64,000 nt of DNA, from positions 5,518,001-5,582,000 of the forward strand of contig NZ_PJMQ01000001.1 in assembly GCF_002846335.1 (NCBI RefSeq), given 5' to 3'. This document shows, piece after piece, positions 49,203 through 58,309 of this stretch (its first letter is position 1; every line of letters starts with the position of its first letter). Both the position numbers and the translations under genes were made by a program. The notes beneath the pieces are model-generated. The model worked only from the letters and a program-made list of their open reading frames with translations, had not been told where the DNA came from and ran no database searches. The DNA comes from Janthinobacterium sp. 61. GTDB lineage: Bacteria > Pseudomonadota > Gammaproteobacteria > Burkholderiales > Burkholderiaceae_D.

Positions 49203-49961
49203 ATGACCATGCACTCCCCGCAGCCAGCTGCAAGCAGCGACCTGGCCAGCCGTTATCTGCGCGCGCTGGCCGACTTCGACACGGAGTTGCTCGACCGTCA
49301 TGCGCCGCGTGCCGATGCGAAAGAACTCTCCGGTCTCTTCCTTCCCAGCGTGCCGCCCAACTGGCTTGGCGCCCGGCAGCGCATCATGATCGTTGGCTGT
49401 GAAACGCGGCAATGGAATGTGCTGCAAACAGGGGAGCGTTTTAGTTCGCTGGAGCACTATGTTGAGCAGTCAATGTCGGTGCACCAGGCTTACTTTGCGC
49501 AGCAATTGTCGCGCTCGGATATCAAGGGCCGTGCCTTCCATAATTTTACGCGCGCCGTGGCGCAGCGCTCCGGCAGCGACGGCTTGATCTACGCCAACCT
49601 GTTATGCATGGCATGGAAACGAGGCAGTCCCGTCCGGTGCGATCATTTTGATCAGATCAAACACTATTCCAAGTTACTGCTGGATGTGCAAATCGCTTTC
49701 TTCCAGCCCGAGATCATTATTTTTGCCAACGGCAGTGCCACCGCCGGGCACCGGCGCGACTTCTTTCCACTGGCCCGCGATGAGCAGGGCAAGGCCTTGG
49801 GCTGCGATTATGTCGACGATGGTATACCGAATGCGCAATTGTGGCAGTTCCCGCTGGGTCACATAAAATGCTACCGCATCCAGCATCCGTCGTCGCGCTC
49901 GCCTGCTGCCGCCAGCGCGCGCCAGTTCCTGTTGGGATTGCTACCGGGGAAGTCGGAGTGA
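49203..49961 (+). CDS. Uncharacterised protein, possibly uracil-DNA-glycosylase-like
   Basis: The 252-residue product has no signal peptide. RIMIVGCETRQWNV, AFHNFTRAV, LIYANLLCMAWKRG and FQPEIIIFANGSATAGH appear in the order and spacing seen in uracil-DNA-glycosylase superfamily folds (nucleotide pocket, then a strand with Asn, then a late FP-I-I-Asn-Gly/Gly-His-like loop). The resemblance is by pattern only. ATG 49203 is 53 bases after the receiver gene; the open frame continues upstream as an antisense-frame artefact. Function is unproven. Confidence 0.7.
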   Translation: MTMHSPQPAASSDLASRYLRALADFDTELLDRHAPRADAKELSGLFLPSVPPNWLGARQRIMIVGCETRQWNVLQTGERFSSLEHYVEQSMSVHQAYFAQQLSRSDIKGRAFHNFTRAVAQRSGSDGLIYANLLCMAWKRGSPVRCDHFDQIKHYSKLLLDVQIAFFQPEIIIFANGSATAGHRRDFFPLARDEQGKALGCDYVDDGIPNAQLWQFPLGHIKCYRIQHPSSRSPAAASARQFLLGLLPGKSE

Positions 49962-49987
49962 AACGGCCGAAGGCGCCGTTTTTATTT
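49962..49987 (+). terminator. Terminator after the UDG-like gene
   Basis: AACGGC (49962-49967) and GCCGTT (49975-49980) pair around a 7-base loop and are followed by TTTTTATTT. Confidence 0.65.
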
Positions 49988-50002
49988 ATGGCTGGCGGAA
50001 AT

Positions 50003-50038
50003 GAAAAAAGGGTTACAAGCCGAAGCATGTAACCCTTT
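50003..50038 (-). terminator. Terminator after tRNA-His
   Basis: On the minus strand AAAGGGTTAC (complement of 50029-50038) and GTAACCCTTT (complement of 50007-50016) pair and run into a T tract. It ends the tRNA-His transcript. Confidence 0.75.
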
Positions 50039-50056
50039 AATTTACCACTAATTCTG

Positions 50057-50133
50057 TGGGGTGGCTGATGGGGCTCGAACCCACGACAACAGGAATCACA
50101 ATCCTGGACTCTACCAACTGAGCTACAGCCACC
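50057..50133 (-). tRNA. tRNA-His (anticodon GTG)
   Basis: On the minus strand the sequence folds into a cloverleaf with acceptor stem GTGGCTG/CAGCCAC, anticodon GTG within GGATTGTGATTCC, T-arm GGGTTCGAGCCC and encoded CCA. The base before the acceptor stem is G, the extra G(-1) typical of tRNA-His. Confidence 0.95.
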
Positions 50134-50274
50134 ACTGTCTTACTTGCCTGTTTAGCTGTTTTGCTGAACAGGTGCCGAATTATACAAAGAACTCGGCAAA
50201 GTGGCAAATCTAAATGCAGTCTTTTTTAAAGAATCGAAAGATTGCATGAAAACGCTCGCTTTTGCTCACACCGC

Positions 50275-51120
50275 TCACACGGACAGGTGTGCGACGGGCG
50301 GCTGCAAGTCCAGCAAACCGGCGAAGGCTTTCGCCAAGGACTCGACCTTGGCCGTCGTGTAGCCCTGCAGTCGCGGTGCGTCGTTGTCGATGCGGCGTAG
50401 ACTTGCCGCGTCCAGCAGGCGGGCCAGCTGGCGCGCCACGGCGTCGCCCGTGTCGACCAGGGTGATCTGATCCTGCGTATGCGCGCGCACCGTGCGTACT
50501 ATGGCGTCTTGCACGAAAGGGTAGTGGGTGCAGCCCAGCACCAGGGTATCGACGCCTAGCTCCAGCATGGGCGCGATGTAGCGTTCCAGCATGGCGCTCG
50601 TAGCGTCCGCCGGATCATTGCCCAACTCGCACTGCTCGATGCGGTCGGCCAGGCCGATGCAGGGCTGCAGGATGAACGTGGCGCCCGTGGCGGCGCTCAC
50701 CTGCTCGCGCAGGGCCAGCAGCTTGTCGCCGCGCAAGGCGCGTTCCGTGGCCAGGACGGCGATCTTGCCATTGCGGCTGATGCTGGCCCCCGGTTTCAAG
50801 CCCGGCTCGACGCCGACGATGGGCAGGTCCGGGTAGCGCGCGCGCAGCGCCTTGATGGCGGCGATGGTGGCCGTGTTGCACGCCACCACCAATGCTTTCG
50901 CGCCTTGCTGTAACAGGAAGGCGGTGATCGCCAGCGAACGGTCGACTACTTGCTGTTCCGTCTTGTCGCCGTATGGCGCATACGCGGAATCGGCAAAGTA
51001 CATTAAATCTTCCTGCGGCAACTGCGCGCGGATATGGCGCAGCACCGACAGGCCGCCCACGCCGGAGTCAAAAATGCCGATGGGCGCGTCTGGGCGGGCA
51101 GTGCTTGCAATAGAAGTCAT
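50275..51120 (-). CDS. murI: Glutamate racemase
   Basis: The 281-residue enzyme makes D-glutamate for peptidoglycan. GIFDSGVGGLSVLR at the N-terminus, LVVACNTAT with catalytic Cys81 and LGCTHYPF with catalytic Cys197 are the two-cysteine signature. It lies downstream of the fumarase gene on the same strand, but the fumarase terminator (51137-51170) lies between, so it probably has its own promoter or depends on read-through. Confidence 0.96.
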   Translation of the reverse strand: MTSIASTARPDAPIGIFDSGVGGLSVLRHIRAQLPQEDLMYFADSAYAPYGDKTEQQVVDRSLAITAFLLQQGAKALVVACNTATIAAIKALRARYPDLPIVGVEPGLKPGASISRNGKIAVLATERALRGDKLLALREQVSAATGATFILQPCIGLADRIEQCELGNDPADATSAMLERYIAPMLELGVDTLVLGCTHYPFVQDAIVRTVRAHTQDQITLVDTGDAVARQLARLLDAASLRRIDNDAPRLQGYTTAKVESLAKAFAGLLDLQPPVAHLSV

Positions 51121-51136
51121 ATAAAGCCGAATTAGA

Positions 51137-51170
51137 TAAAAAAACGCCGCGCTATGTTGCCGCGCGGCGT
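51137..51170 (-). terminator. Terminator between fumarase and murI
   Basis: On the minus strand ACGCCGCG and CGCGGCGT (complements of 51163-51170 and 51144-51151) pair around an 11-base loop and are followed by seven T. Confidence 0.8.
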
Positions 51171-51184
51171 CGGGTAGTGCCTGT

Positions 51185-52726
51185 TTAAGCGACCGTCACG
51201 GGAATCTTGCTGACGCTACTGAGTTGCTCGATCTTCGCCTGCCATTCTTTCGGGCCCGTGTTGTGCACCGAAGTGCCTTTCGTATCCACGGCCACCGTCA
51301 CTGGCATGTCGACGACGTCGAATTCGTAGATCGCTTCCATGCCCATGTCGGCAAAGCCCAGCACCTTGGCGTGCTTGATGGCTTTCGACACCAGGTAGGC
51401 GGCGCCGCCCACGGCCATCAGGTAGGCCGACTGGTGCTTCTGGATCGATTCGATGGCGACGGGGCCACGCTCGGCCTTGCCGATCATGGCGATCAGGCCC
51501 GTTTTTTCCAGCATCATGTCGGTGAACTTGTCCATGCGCGTGGCGGTCGTCGGACCGGCCGGGCCGACGGCTTCGTCGCGCACCGGATCGACGGGACCGA
51601 CGTAGTAAATGACGCGGTTTTTGAAGTCGACCGGCAATTCTTCGCCCTTGGCCAGCATGTCCTGGATGCGCTTGTGCGCGGCGTCGCGGCCCGTCAGCAT
51701 CTTGCCGTTCAACAGCAAGGTCTGGCCCGGCGTCCACGAAGCGACTTCTTCCTTGGTCAGGGTATTCAGGTCGACGCGCTTGGATTTTTCCGTGTCCGGC
51801 GTCCAGTGCACTTCCGGCCACGACGACAGCGATGGCGGCGTCATGTAGGCAGGGCCGGAGCCGTCGAGCACGAAGTGGCCGTGGCGCGTGGCGGCGCAGT
51901 TCGGGATCATGGCGACAGGCTTCGACGCGGCGTGCGTCGGGTGCATCATGATTTTCACGTCGAGCACGGTCGTCAGGCCGCCCAGGCCTTGCGCGCCGAT
52001 GCCCAGCGAGTTGATCTTGTCGCACAGCTCGATACGCAGTTCTTCCAGCTTGTTCTGCGGGCCGCGTTGTTTCAGCTCAAACATGTCGATGTCTTCCATC
52101 AACACCTCTTTTGCCATCAGCATGGCTTTTTCAGCCGTGCCGCCGATGCCGATGCCCAGCATGCCAGGCGGGCACCAGCCGGCGCCCATTGTTGGCACGG
52201 TCTTCATGACCCAGTCCACCAGCGAATCGGACGGGTTCATCATGATCATCTTGGATTTGTTTTCCGAGCCGCCGCCCTTGGCAGCGACTTTCACGTCGAC
52301 GGTATTGCCTTCGACCAGTTCCATGTGCACCACGGCTGGCGTGTTGTCCTTGGTGTTCTTGCGGTCGAAATGCGGGTCGGCCACGATGGAGGCGCGCAGC
52401 TTGTTGTCGTCGAAGTTGTACGCGCGGCGCACGCCTTCGTTGACGGCGTCGGTGACCGTGCCGCTGAAACCTTCGAAGCGCACGCCCATGCCGATTTTCA
52501 GGAAGACGTTGACGATGCCCGTGTCCTGGCAAATCGGACGCTTGCCTTCCGCGCACATGCGCGAGTTGGTCAGGATTTGCGCGATCGCATCTTTTGCCGC
52601 CGGGCTTTGCTCGGCCGCATAGGCGCGCGCCAGATGCTCGATGTAATCAGCAGGGTGGTAGTAGCTAATGTACTGCAACGCTGCGGCGACGGATTCGATC
52701 AGGTCTTCTTGCTTTATGACAGTCAT
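51185..52726 (-). CDS. Fumarate hydratase, class I (iron-sulfur)
   Basis: The 513-residue enzyme interconverts fumarate and malate in the citric acid cycle. It is the oxygen-sensitive 4Fe-4S class (FumA/FumB type): the three cluster cysteines are Cys66 (PICQDTG), Cys185 (GWCPPGMLG) and Cys277 (PNCAAT). GPTTATRMDKFTDMMLE and the C-terminal DTKGTSVHNTGP are conserved beta-region motifs. The N-terminal alpha and C-terminal beta parts are fused in one chain, as in FumA. ATG 52726 has a weak upstream purine stretch. Confidence 0.95.
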   Translation of the reverse strand: MTVIKQEDLIESVAAALQYISYYHPADYIEHLARAYAAEQSPAAKDAIAQILTNSRMCAEGKRPICQDTGIVNVFLKIGMGVRFEGFSGTVTDAVNEGVRRAYNFDDNKLRASIVADPHFDRKNTKDNTPAVVHMELVEGNTVDVKVAAKGGGSENKSKMIMMNPSDSLVDWVMKTVPTMGAGWCPPGMLGIGIGGTAEKAMLMAKEVLMEDIDMFELKQRGPQNKLEELRIELCDKINSLGIGAQGLGGLTTVLDVKIMMHPTHAASKPVAMIPNCAATRHGHFVLDGSGPAYMTPPSLSSWPEVHWTPDTEKSKRVDLNTLTKEEVASWTPGQTLLLNGKMLTGRDAAHKRIQDMLAKGEELPVDFKNRVIYYVGPVDPVRDEAVGPAGPTTATRMDKFTDMMLEKTGLIAMIGKAERGPVAIESIQKHQSAYLMAVGGAAYLVSKAIKHAKVLGFADMGMEAIYEFDVVDMPVTVAVDTKGTSVHNTGPKEWQAKIEQLSSVSKIPVTVA

Positions 52727-52784
52727 GGTGTTCTCGCGGTGGATAAGAAGGGTAAGATTCTTTACTAATTACGGCATCGGAAAT

Positions 52785-52822
52785 AACAAAGCCCATGGCC
52801 ACCGCTGGCGGCCATGGGCTTC
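52785..52822 (-). terminator. Terminator after the YqhA-family gene
   Basis: AGCCCATGGCC (52790-52800) and GGCCATGGGCT (52810-52820) pair perfectly over 11 bp; on the minus strand TTGTTATTT follows. The stop codon of the gene at 52826 is immediately before it. Confidence 0.7.
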
Positions 52823-52825
52823 TTT

Positions 52826-53446
52826 CTAATGGGGCGCCCGGGCCTGGTTCTGCGTCACGGTCATGATGCGGTCCGTGTAGGCAATCGCCATCGCCGACAG
52901 GATGAAGACCATATGGATCGCCGTTTGCGCGATGACCACATTCGGTTCCTTGGCATACGCGGTGGCGTTGATGAAGGTCTTCAGCAGGTGGATGGACGAA
53001 ATGCCGATGATGGCCATCGCCAGTTTCGTCTTCAGCACGGATGCATTCACATGCGACAGCCATTCAGGCTGGTCCGGATGGTCGTCCAGGTGCATGCGCG
53101 AGACAAACGTTTCGTAGCCGCCGATGATGACCATGATCAACAGATTCGAGATCATGACCACGTCGATCAAGCCCAGCACCACCAGCATGATGGTCGCTTC
53201 ATTGAGTTTGACCGGTGGCGGCACGCCGGCCACGGTGACGGCGCTGATGACATGCTGCAGGGCCGCATCATTGCCGAACACGGCGCCGATCAGGTCCGAC
53301 AGTTCCACCCAGAAGTGAAATACGTACACGCATTGTGCGAGGATCAGGCCCAGGTACAGCGGCAGCTGCAGCCAGCGCGACATGAAGATGAAGGCGGACA
53401 GGGGATGCAGTTTGCTATGTTTGGGTTTTTGTGAATGGTCGATCAT
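52826..53446 (-). CDS. YqhA/UPF0114 family inner-membrane protein
   Basis: The 206-residue protein has several membrane segments (about residues 26-48, 73-95, 130-150 and 165-185) and the family pattern SRWLQLPLYLGLILAQCVYVF, KLNEATIMLVVLGLIDVVMISNLL and KLAMAIIGISSIHLLKTF of TIGR00645/UPF0114 proteins. The biochemical function of this family is unknown. ATG 53446 is preceded by AGGAA; the frame is open to 53473 but without conservation. It is divergent from acs, and the 293-base gap to acs holds both promoters, neither of which shows a strong match. Confidence 0.88.
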   Translation of the reverse strand: MIDHSQKPKHSKLHPLSAFIFMSRWLQLPLYLGLILAQCVYVFHFWVELSDLIGAVFGNDAALQHVISAVTVAGVPPPVKLNEATIMLVVLGLIDVVMISNLLIMVIIGGYETFVSRMHLDDHPDQPEWLSHVNASVLKTKLAMAIIGISSIHLLKTFINATAYAKEPNVVIAQTAIHMVFILSAMAIAYTDRIMTVTQNQARAPH

Positions 53447-53739
53447 CTGGAGTTTCCTGGGGGTAAATACCAATTTTTGGTATGCCCGACATTTTACACT
53501 CGCTGCTGATCACTGCGCATACCCTCGATTTGGATTCTTGGCCTTGATGAAACACAAAGTGGCATCAGGTAGTTGCGGTGTTGTCGGTTTTTCATCCTGA
53601 AGGCTGGATGGCGCACTCTTGACGCCCGTCGCCAGTGGCGATTATGGTTAGAATGGATCGAGGAAAACGCCGCATGTAAGGCGTCAGTAAGACAGCAGGA
53701 ATATTGTGTTAACAAACAATTACTACACTGGAGACTAGC

Positions 53740-55746
53740 ATGGCCGCTATAGAGAACCAAGGGCAGGGCACAGAGCAGCAGGGACCGGAAGAGTCGCGCG
53801 TATTTGAACCGTCGGCAGCATTTGCCGCACAGGCAACGATTTCCGGCATGGACGCTTACCGCGCCATGGTGGCCGATGCCGAGCGCGACTACGAAGGCTT
53901 CTGGGCCAAGTTGGCGCGCGAAAACCTGAGCTGGAAAAAGCCGTTCACCCGCACCCTGAACGAAGACAACGCCCCGTTCTACAAGTGGTTCGAAGACGGC
54001 CTGCTGAACGTGTCCTATAACTGCCTGGACCGCAACATCGAAAATGGCCTGGGCGACAAGACGGCCATCATCTTCGAAGCGGATGACGGCACCGTCACCA
54101 AGGCAACATACAAAGAGCTGCACGAAAAAGTCTGCAAGTTCGCCAACGGCCTGAAAGCCAAGGGCATTGCCAAGGGCGACCGCGTCATCATCTATATGTC
54201 GATGTCCGTCGAAGGCGTTGCCGCAATGCAAGCGTGCGCGCGCATCGGCGCCACCCACTCCGTCGTGTTCGGCGGCTTCTCGGCAAAATCCTTGCAGGAA
54301 CGCATCATCGACGCGGGCGCCGTGGCCGTCATCACGGGCGACGAGCAATTGCGCGGCGGCAAGAAGCTGCCACTGAAATCCATCGTCGACGAAGCGCTGG
54401 CGCTGGGCGGCTGCGATTGCGTGAAAAACGTCATCGTCTACAAACGCACGGGCAGCGACTTGCCGATGGTAGCTGGCCGCGACACGTGGCTGCACGACCT
54501 GGTGGAAGGCCAGAGCGCGCAATGTGAGCCGGAATGGGTCGATGCCGAGCATCCACTGTTTATCTTGTACACCTCCGGTTCGACGGGCACGCCGAAGGGC
54601 GTGCAGCATTCGAGCGGCGGCTATCTGCTGTGGGCCGCGCTGACGATGAAGTGGAGTTTCGACATCAAGCCCAACGACGTGTTCTGGTGCACGGCCGACA
54701 TCGGCTGGGTGACGGGCCACAGCTACATCGCGTATGGCCCGATGGCCGTGGGCGCCACGCAAGTGGTATTCGAAGGCATCCCGACCTACCCGAACGCCGG
54801 CCGTTTCTGGGAAACCATCAAGAAGCACAACGTCAGCATTTTCTACACGGCGCCTACGGCCATCCGGTCGCTGATCAAGGCGGCCGACGTGGACCCGAAA
54901 GTCCATCCAAGCAACTACGACCTGACCAGCCTGCGTTTGCTGGGTACGGTTGGCGAGCCGATCAATCCGGAAGCGTGGATGTGGTACTACAAGCACATCG
55001 GCGGCGAGAAATGCCCGATTGTCGATACCTTCTGGCAAACGGAAACGGGTGGCCACATGATCACCCCGCTGCCAGGCGCCACGCCGATGGTCCCCGGTTC
55101 CTGCACCCTGCCATTGCCGGGCATCATGGCCGCCATCGTCGACGAAGCGGGCCAGGACGTGCCGAACGGCCAGGGCGGTATTTTGGTGGTAAAACGTCCA
55201 TGGCCATCGATGATCCGCACGATCTGGAACAATCCCGAGCGTTTCAAGTCCAGCTACTTCCCGGAAGAGCTGGGCGGCAAGATGTACCTGGCAGGCGACG
55301 GCGCCATCCGCAACAAGGAAACGGGCTACTTCACCATCACGGGCCGCATCGATGACGTCTTGAACGTGTCGGGCCACCGCATGGGCACGATGGAAATCGA
55401 ATCGGCGCTGGTAGCCAACCCGCTGGTGGCCGAAGCGGCCGTGGTGGGCCGTCCGGACGACACGACAGGCGAATCGATCTGCGCCTTCGTGGTGCTGAAG
55501 CAAGCGCGTCCGACAGGCGAAGAAGCCAAGAAGCTGGCCCTGGAGCTGCGCAACTGGGTCGGTAAGGAAATCGGCCCGATCGCCAAACCGAAGGAAATCC
55601 GTTTCGGCGACAACCTGCCAAAAACCCGCTCCGGCAAAATCATGCGCCGCCTGCTGCGCGTGCTGGCCAAGGGCGAGACGATCACGCAAGACGTCTCGAC
55701 CCTGGAAAACCCGGCGATTCTGGATCAGCTGAAGGAAACGTCTTAA
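53740..55746 (+). CDS. acs: Acetyl-CoA synthetase (AMP-forming)
   Basis: The 668-residue enzyme activates acetate to acetyl-CoA through acetyl-AMP. Adenylation motifs are [22 protein letters not shown] and the hinge [18 protein letters not shown]; the catalytic lysine is Lys633 in [11 protein letters not shown], which is regulated by acetylation in related Acs proteins. GGAG precedes ATG 53740 at good spacing. The first 30 residues are a polar, probably flexible, tail. Confidence 0.96.
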   Translation: MAAIENQGQGTEQQGPEESRVFEPSAAFAAQATISGMDAYRAMVADAERDYEGFWAKLARENLSWKKPFTRTLNEDNAPFYKWFEDGLLNVSYNCLDRNIENGLGDKTAIIFEADDGTVTKATYKELHEKVCKFANGLKAKGIAKGDRVIIYMSMSVEGVAAMQACARIGATHSVVFGGFSAKSLQERIIDAGAVAVITGDEQLRGGKKLPLKSIVDEALALGGCDCVKNVIVYKRTGSDLPMVAGRDTWLHDLVEGQSAQCEPEWVDAEHPLFILYTSGSTGTPKGVQHSSGGYLLWAALTMKWSFDIKPNDVFWCTADIGWVTGHSYIAYGPMAVGATQVVFEGIPTYPNAGRFWETIKKHNVSIFYTAPTAIRSLIKAADVDPKVHPSNYDLTSLRLLGTVGEPINPEAWMWYYKHIGGEKCPIVDTFWQTETGGHMITPLPGATPMVPGSCTLPLPGIMAAIVDEAGQDVPNGQGGILVVKRPWPSMIRTIWNNPERFKSSYFPEELGGKMYLAGDGAIRNKETGYFTITGRIDDVLNVSGHRMGTMEIESALVANPLVAEAAVVGRPDDTTGESICAFVVLKQARPTGEEAKKLALELRNWVGKEIGPIAKPKEIRFGDNLPKTRSGKIMRRLLRVLAKGETITQDVSTLENPAILDQLKETS

Positions 55747-55763
55747 CAGACAGGCCAGTCCCT

Positions 55764-55803
55764 CCGGAAGGACCGTGCGCACCACTGGCGCGCATCCTTC
55801 CGG
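55764..55803 (+). terminator. Hairpin after acs
   Basis: CCGGAAGGA (55764-55772) and TCCTTCCGG (55795-55803) pair perfectly. The tail is not T-rich. Confidence 0.45.
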
Positions 55804-55840
55804 CAAGCCTGGCCAAACTTTTACCCCTGGGTAAATAACT

Positions 55841-55869
55841 TTGGCAGTCTGTAGAATCTTTGCTATAAT
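55841..55869 (+). promoter_or_regulatory. Promoter of tRNA-Ser
   Basis: TTGGCA (55841-55846), 17 bases, TATAAT (55864-55869), followed by a GC-rich stretch as in many stable-RNA promoters. Transcription would start near 55876. Confidence 0.75.
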
Positions 55870-55936
55870 CTGCGGCTTCGCGACAAGCGATATGCAGTAC
55901 ACAATGTGAGCAAGCAAGACGCACGCATTGCCTTCA

Positions 55937-56027
55937 GGAGAGATGGCTGAGCGGCTGAAGGCGCACGCCTGGAAAGCGTGTATAGGGTAATACTCTATCG
56001 GGGGTTCGAATCCCCCTCTCTCCGCCA
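55937..56027 (+). tRNA. tRNA-Ser (anticodon GGA)
   Basis: Acceptor arms GGAGAGA/TCTCTCC, anticodon GGA flanked by CACGCCT and AAGCGTG, a long variable arm and encoded CCA give a 91-base type II tRNA. Its 3' end is the likely attachment site of the element that follows. Confidence 0.96.
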
Positions 56028-56051
56028 CGGATAGTAATTACGTAAGATCAG

Positions 56052-56153
56052 GACGTCTCAGGAAGTCCCTCAAAAACCGCTTAGAGCCTTGATTCTAAGC
56101 GGTTTTTTCGTTTTTCGGCGTCTCGAAATGTGCCAAGACGTTTCAGTACGTCT
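56052..56153. repeat. Repeated GACGTYTC-like motifs next to tRNA-Ser
   Basis: GACGTCTCAGG (56052), GGCGTCTCGA (56117) and GACGTTTCAG (56137) share a 10-base pattern; a small palindrome AGACGT-TTCAGT-ACGTCT (56136-56153) overlaps the last. They lie between the tRNA and the integrase, where integrase arm sites usually are. Confidence 0.35.
56072..56108 (+). terminator. Terminator after tRNA-Ser
   Basis: AAAACCGCTTAGA (56073-56085) pairs with TCTAAGCGGTTTT (56094-56106) around an 8-base loop, followed by T. It ends the tRNA transcript and isolates the integrase promoter. Confidence 0.8.
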
Positions 56154-56258
56154 AACTTTTTTGAGGGAAGGCGTCGGGCCGCATTCCCCCATCCTTGACT
56201 ACCATTCCCGCATAACTGTCCTATAGTGGTTTCAGACGCATTTGCGAAGGAGGCCACC

Positions 56259-57569
56259 ATGGCAAAGCTCATCGTACCGCTGTCCGAACTTCAGGTCAAA
56301 AACGCCAAACCAAAGGATAAACCATACAAGCTATCCGACGGCGGCGGCTTGTTCGTAGAAGTCATGCCGAGCGGGTCTCGTATCTGGCGCTGGAAGTTTC
56401 GCCAGGCCAACGGCAAGGAGAACGCACTGACGTTTGGTCCTTATCCGGAAATTACGTTGCAGGATGCGCGTGAAAAGCGCTTGGCAGCGCGGCGCCTGAT
56501 GCTGCAAGGGATCGACCCGGCCAAGCATCGCGACGATGCCAAACGACTGTTGAAAGAGCGCGCCGCCAACACATTTGAAAAGATCGCCCGCGAGTGGCAC
56601 GCCAACAAGGTGCCAACCTGGAGCGAGCGCACCGCCAAGAACGTCCTGCAACGGCTGGAGGCAGATATCTTCCCGGCCATTGGCCGCAGGCCCATCGATG
56701 AACTCAAGCACCTCGATGTAATCGCTGCGCTGCGCAAGATCGAGGAGCGCGGCGCAAGCGAAATTGCCCATCGCCAGAAGGCGGTATGTGCTTCAATTTT
56801 CAGCTACGCGATTCAATGCGGATTCACAGAGCGCAATCTGGTCACCGATATGAAGGATGTGTTGAAGACCGTCCGTGCCGGACACTTCGCCGCCATTGAA
56901 ACCGATGAACTGCCGAAGTTTCTGGCCATTCTAGACCGCAACGAAGCACGCATGTTCGCGCCGACCCGCATTGCGCTGCGTCTGATGCTGCTGTGCTTTG
57001 TACGCACCAGCGAGTTGATTGAGACACCCTGGAGTGAAATTGACCTGGAGCGCGGCGAGTGGATCATTCCATGGCAACGCATGAAACGCGGCAAGCTGAC
57101 CGTCAATCCTGACATGACCAACCATCACGTCTGCCTGTCGCGCCAGGCGCTGGAGCTGTTGCGCGAACTGCACGCGATCACGGGCCGCAGCAAGTACCTG
57201 TTCCCGAATCAGCGCGACCACGAAAAGCCGATCAGCAATAACACGATACTGGTGGCGCTTGGACGCATGGGATACAAGGGCAAGATGACCGGCCACGGCT
57301 TTCGGGCGCTGGCCATGAGCACCATCAAGGAGCGCCTGGGCTACCGGCATGAAGTCGTGGACCGGCAGCTGGCACATGCACCGAAGGATAAGGTGGCCAG
57401 CGCCTATGACCGCGCCCAGTTCCTGGCGGAGCGGCGCCGGATGATGCAGGATTGGGCCGACTATATCGATGCCGTCAGCGGCAAGGGAGCGCCGCCGCAG
57501 GCGCCAAGATTAACGCTGGTCAGTGGCGAATTCAGCCGGGATGGCGGAACAGGAGGGCACCATGTCTAA
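56259..57569 (+). CDS. P4-type tyrosine integrase
   Basis: The 436-residue integrase has a DUF4102-type N-terminal arm-binding domain (LSDGGGLFVEVMPSGSRIWRW), a SAM-like core-binding domain and a tyrosine-recombinase catalytic domain. The active-site residues are all present: Arg249 (FVRTSEL), His346 and Arg349 (HGFR), His373 (LAHAPKD) and Tyr383 (ASAYDR). Such integrases insert genomic islands at tRNA 3' ends, consistent with the tRNA-Ser 232 bases upstream. A perfect AAGGAGG precedes ATG 56259. The frame opens at 56226, but the earlier codons are not conserved. Confidence 0.95.
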   Translation: MAKLIVPLSELQVKNAKPKDKPYKLSDGGGLFVEVMPSGSRIWRWKFRQANGKENALTFGPYPEITLQDAREKRLAARRLMLQGIDPAKHRDDAKRLLKERAANTFEKIAREWHANKVPTWSERTAKNVLQRLEADIFPAIGRRPIDELKHLDVIAALRKIEERGASEIAHRQKAVCASIFSYAIQCGFTERNLVTDMKDVLKTVRAGHFAAIETDELPKFLAILDRNEARMFAPTRIALRLMLLCFVRTSELIETPWSEIDLERGEWIIPWQRMKRGKLTVNPDMTNHHVCLSRQALELLRELHAITGRSKYLFPNQRDHEKPISNNTILVALGRMGYKGKMTGHGFRALAMSTIKERLGYRHEVVDRQLAHAPKDKVASAYDRAQFLAERRRMMQDWADYIDAVSGKGAPPQAPRLTLVSGEFSRDGGTGGHHV

Positions 57570-58200
57570 GTATGTATTGCGCCTCACGGATGAGCTTATC
57601 AAGCAAGCTGCTCCGAAGGACAAAATATATAAACTATTCGATGGGGCTGGTCTGTACATCGTAGTGCAGCCCAGCGGCAGCAAGGTCTGGCGCATGAAGT
57701 ATCGCCAGCAAGGCGGTGGAGAAAGCGTTCTGACTTTTGGCCGGTATCCCGAAGTCTCCATCGCCAAAGCCCGCGAACACAGGCTTGCAGCGCATCAGAT
57801 GCTGGAGCGGAAGCAGGACCCGAGCACAGAATTCAATCGAGAAAAATTGCATCCACTGCCAAAGCCTATTCCAATCGACGAAATATTCGATGAGCCGGAG
57901 TGGGGCCATGTGCAGACCAGTATTCGGCGGGCGACCTTGCTCGCTATCCGTCACCTCGAAACCGCCTTATTTCCGGCATTGCAGCGCATTTCCATCAGTG
58001 AAGCACAGCACAGTATCCAGCAAGCAGCCATTCGGCAAATTGAACAGGCTGGTTTGCAGGTCGTCTCCCGTCAGCTGGAGGGTGTCGCGACGGCGCTCGC
58101 TGCCAGTTATTTACGTAACGGTATGAGCATGGACCAATTGGTTAGTGCGATGAAGGAGTCAAGGAGGCGGGTACGTCGCCAGGGCGACAACATGCAGTAG
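57562..58200 (+). CDS. Integrase-like protein with only the arm-binding domain
   Basis: The 212-residue protein begins with the same DUF4102-type domain as the integrase before it (KLFDGAGLYIVVQPSGSKVWRMKYR; residues about 1-90), but then diverges and has no catalytic Arg, His or Tyr motifs; the rest is helix-rich. ATG 57562 overlaps the end of the integrase gene by eight bases, with GGAGG in place, so the two are translationally coupled. It is either a truncated integrase or, more interestingly, an accessory DNA-binding protein acting at the same sites. Function unproven. Confidence 0.75.
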   Translation: MSKYVLRLTDELIKQAAPKDKIYKLFDGAGLYIVVQPSGSKVWRMKYRQQGGGESVLTFGRYPEVSIAKAREHRLAAHQMLERKQDPSTEFNREKLHPLPKPIPIDEIFDEPEWGHVQTSIRRATLLAIRHLETALFPALQRISISEAQHSIQQAAIRQIEQAGLQVVSRQLEGVATALAASYLRNGMSMDQLVSAMKESRRRVRRQGDNMQ

Positions 58201-58309
58201 CTATCGGAGTCTTTGACAGGGTCCCAATTCTGCGTAGTACGAAAAGCGCACTTGACGAAACGAACCGCTTGCAAACGTCAATATCAGGCATAGAATGAAG
58301 CTCTCTTAT

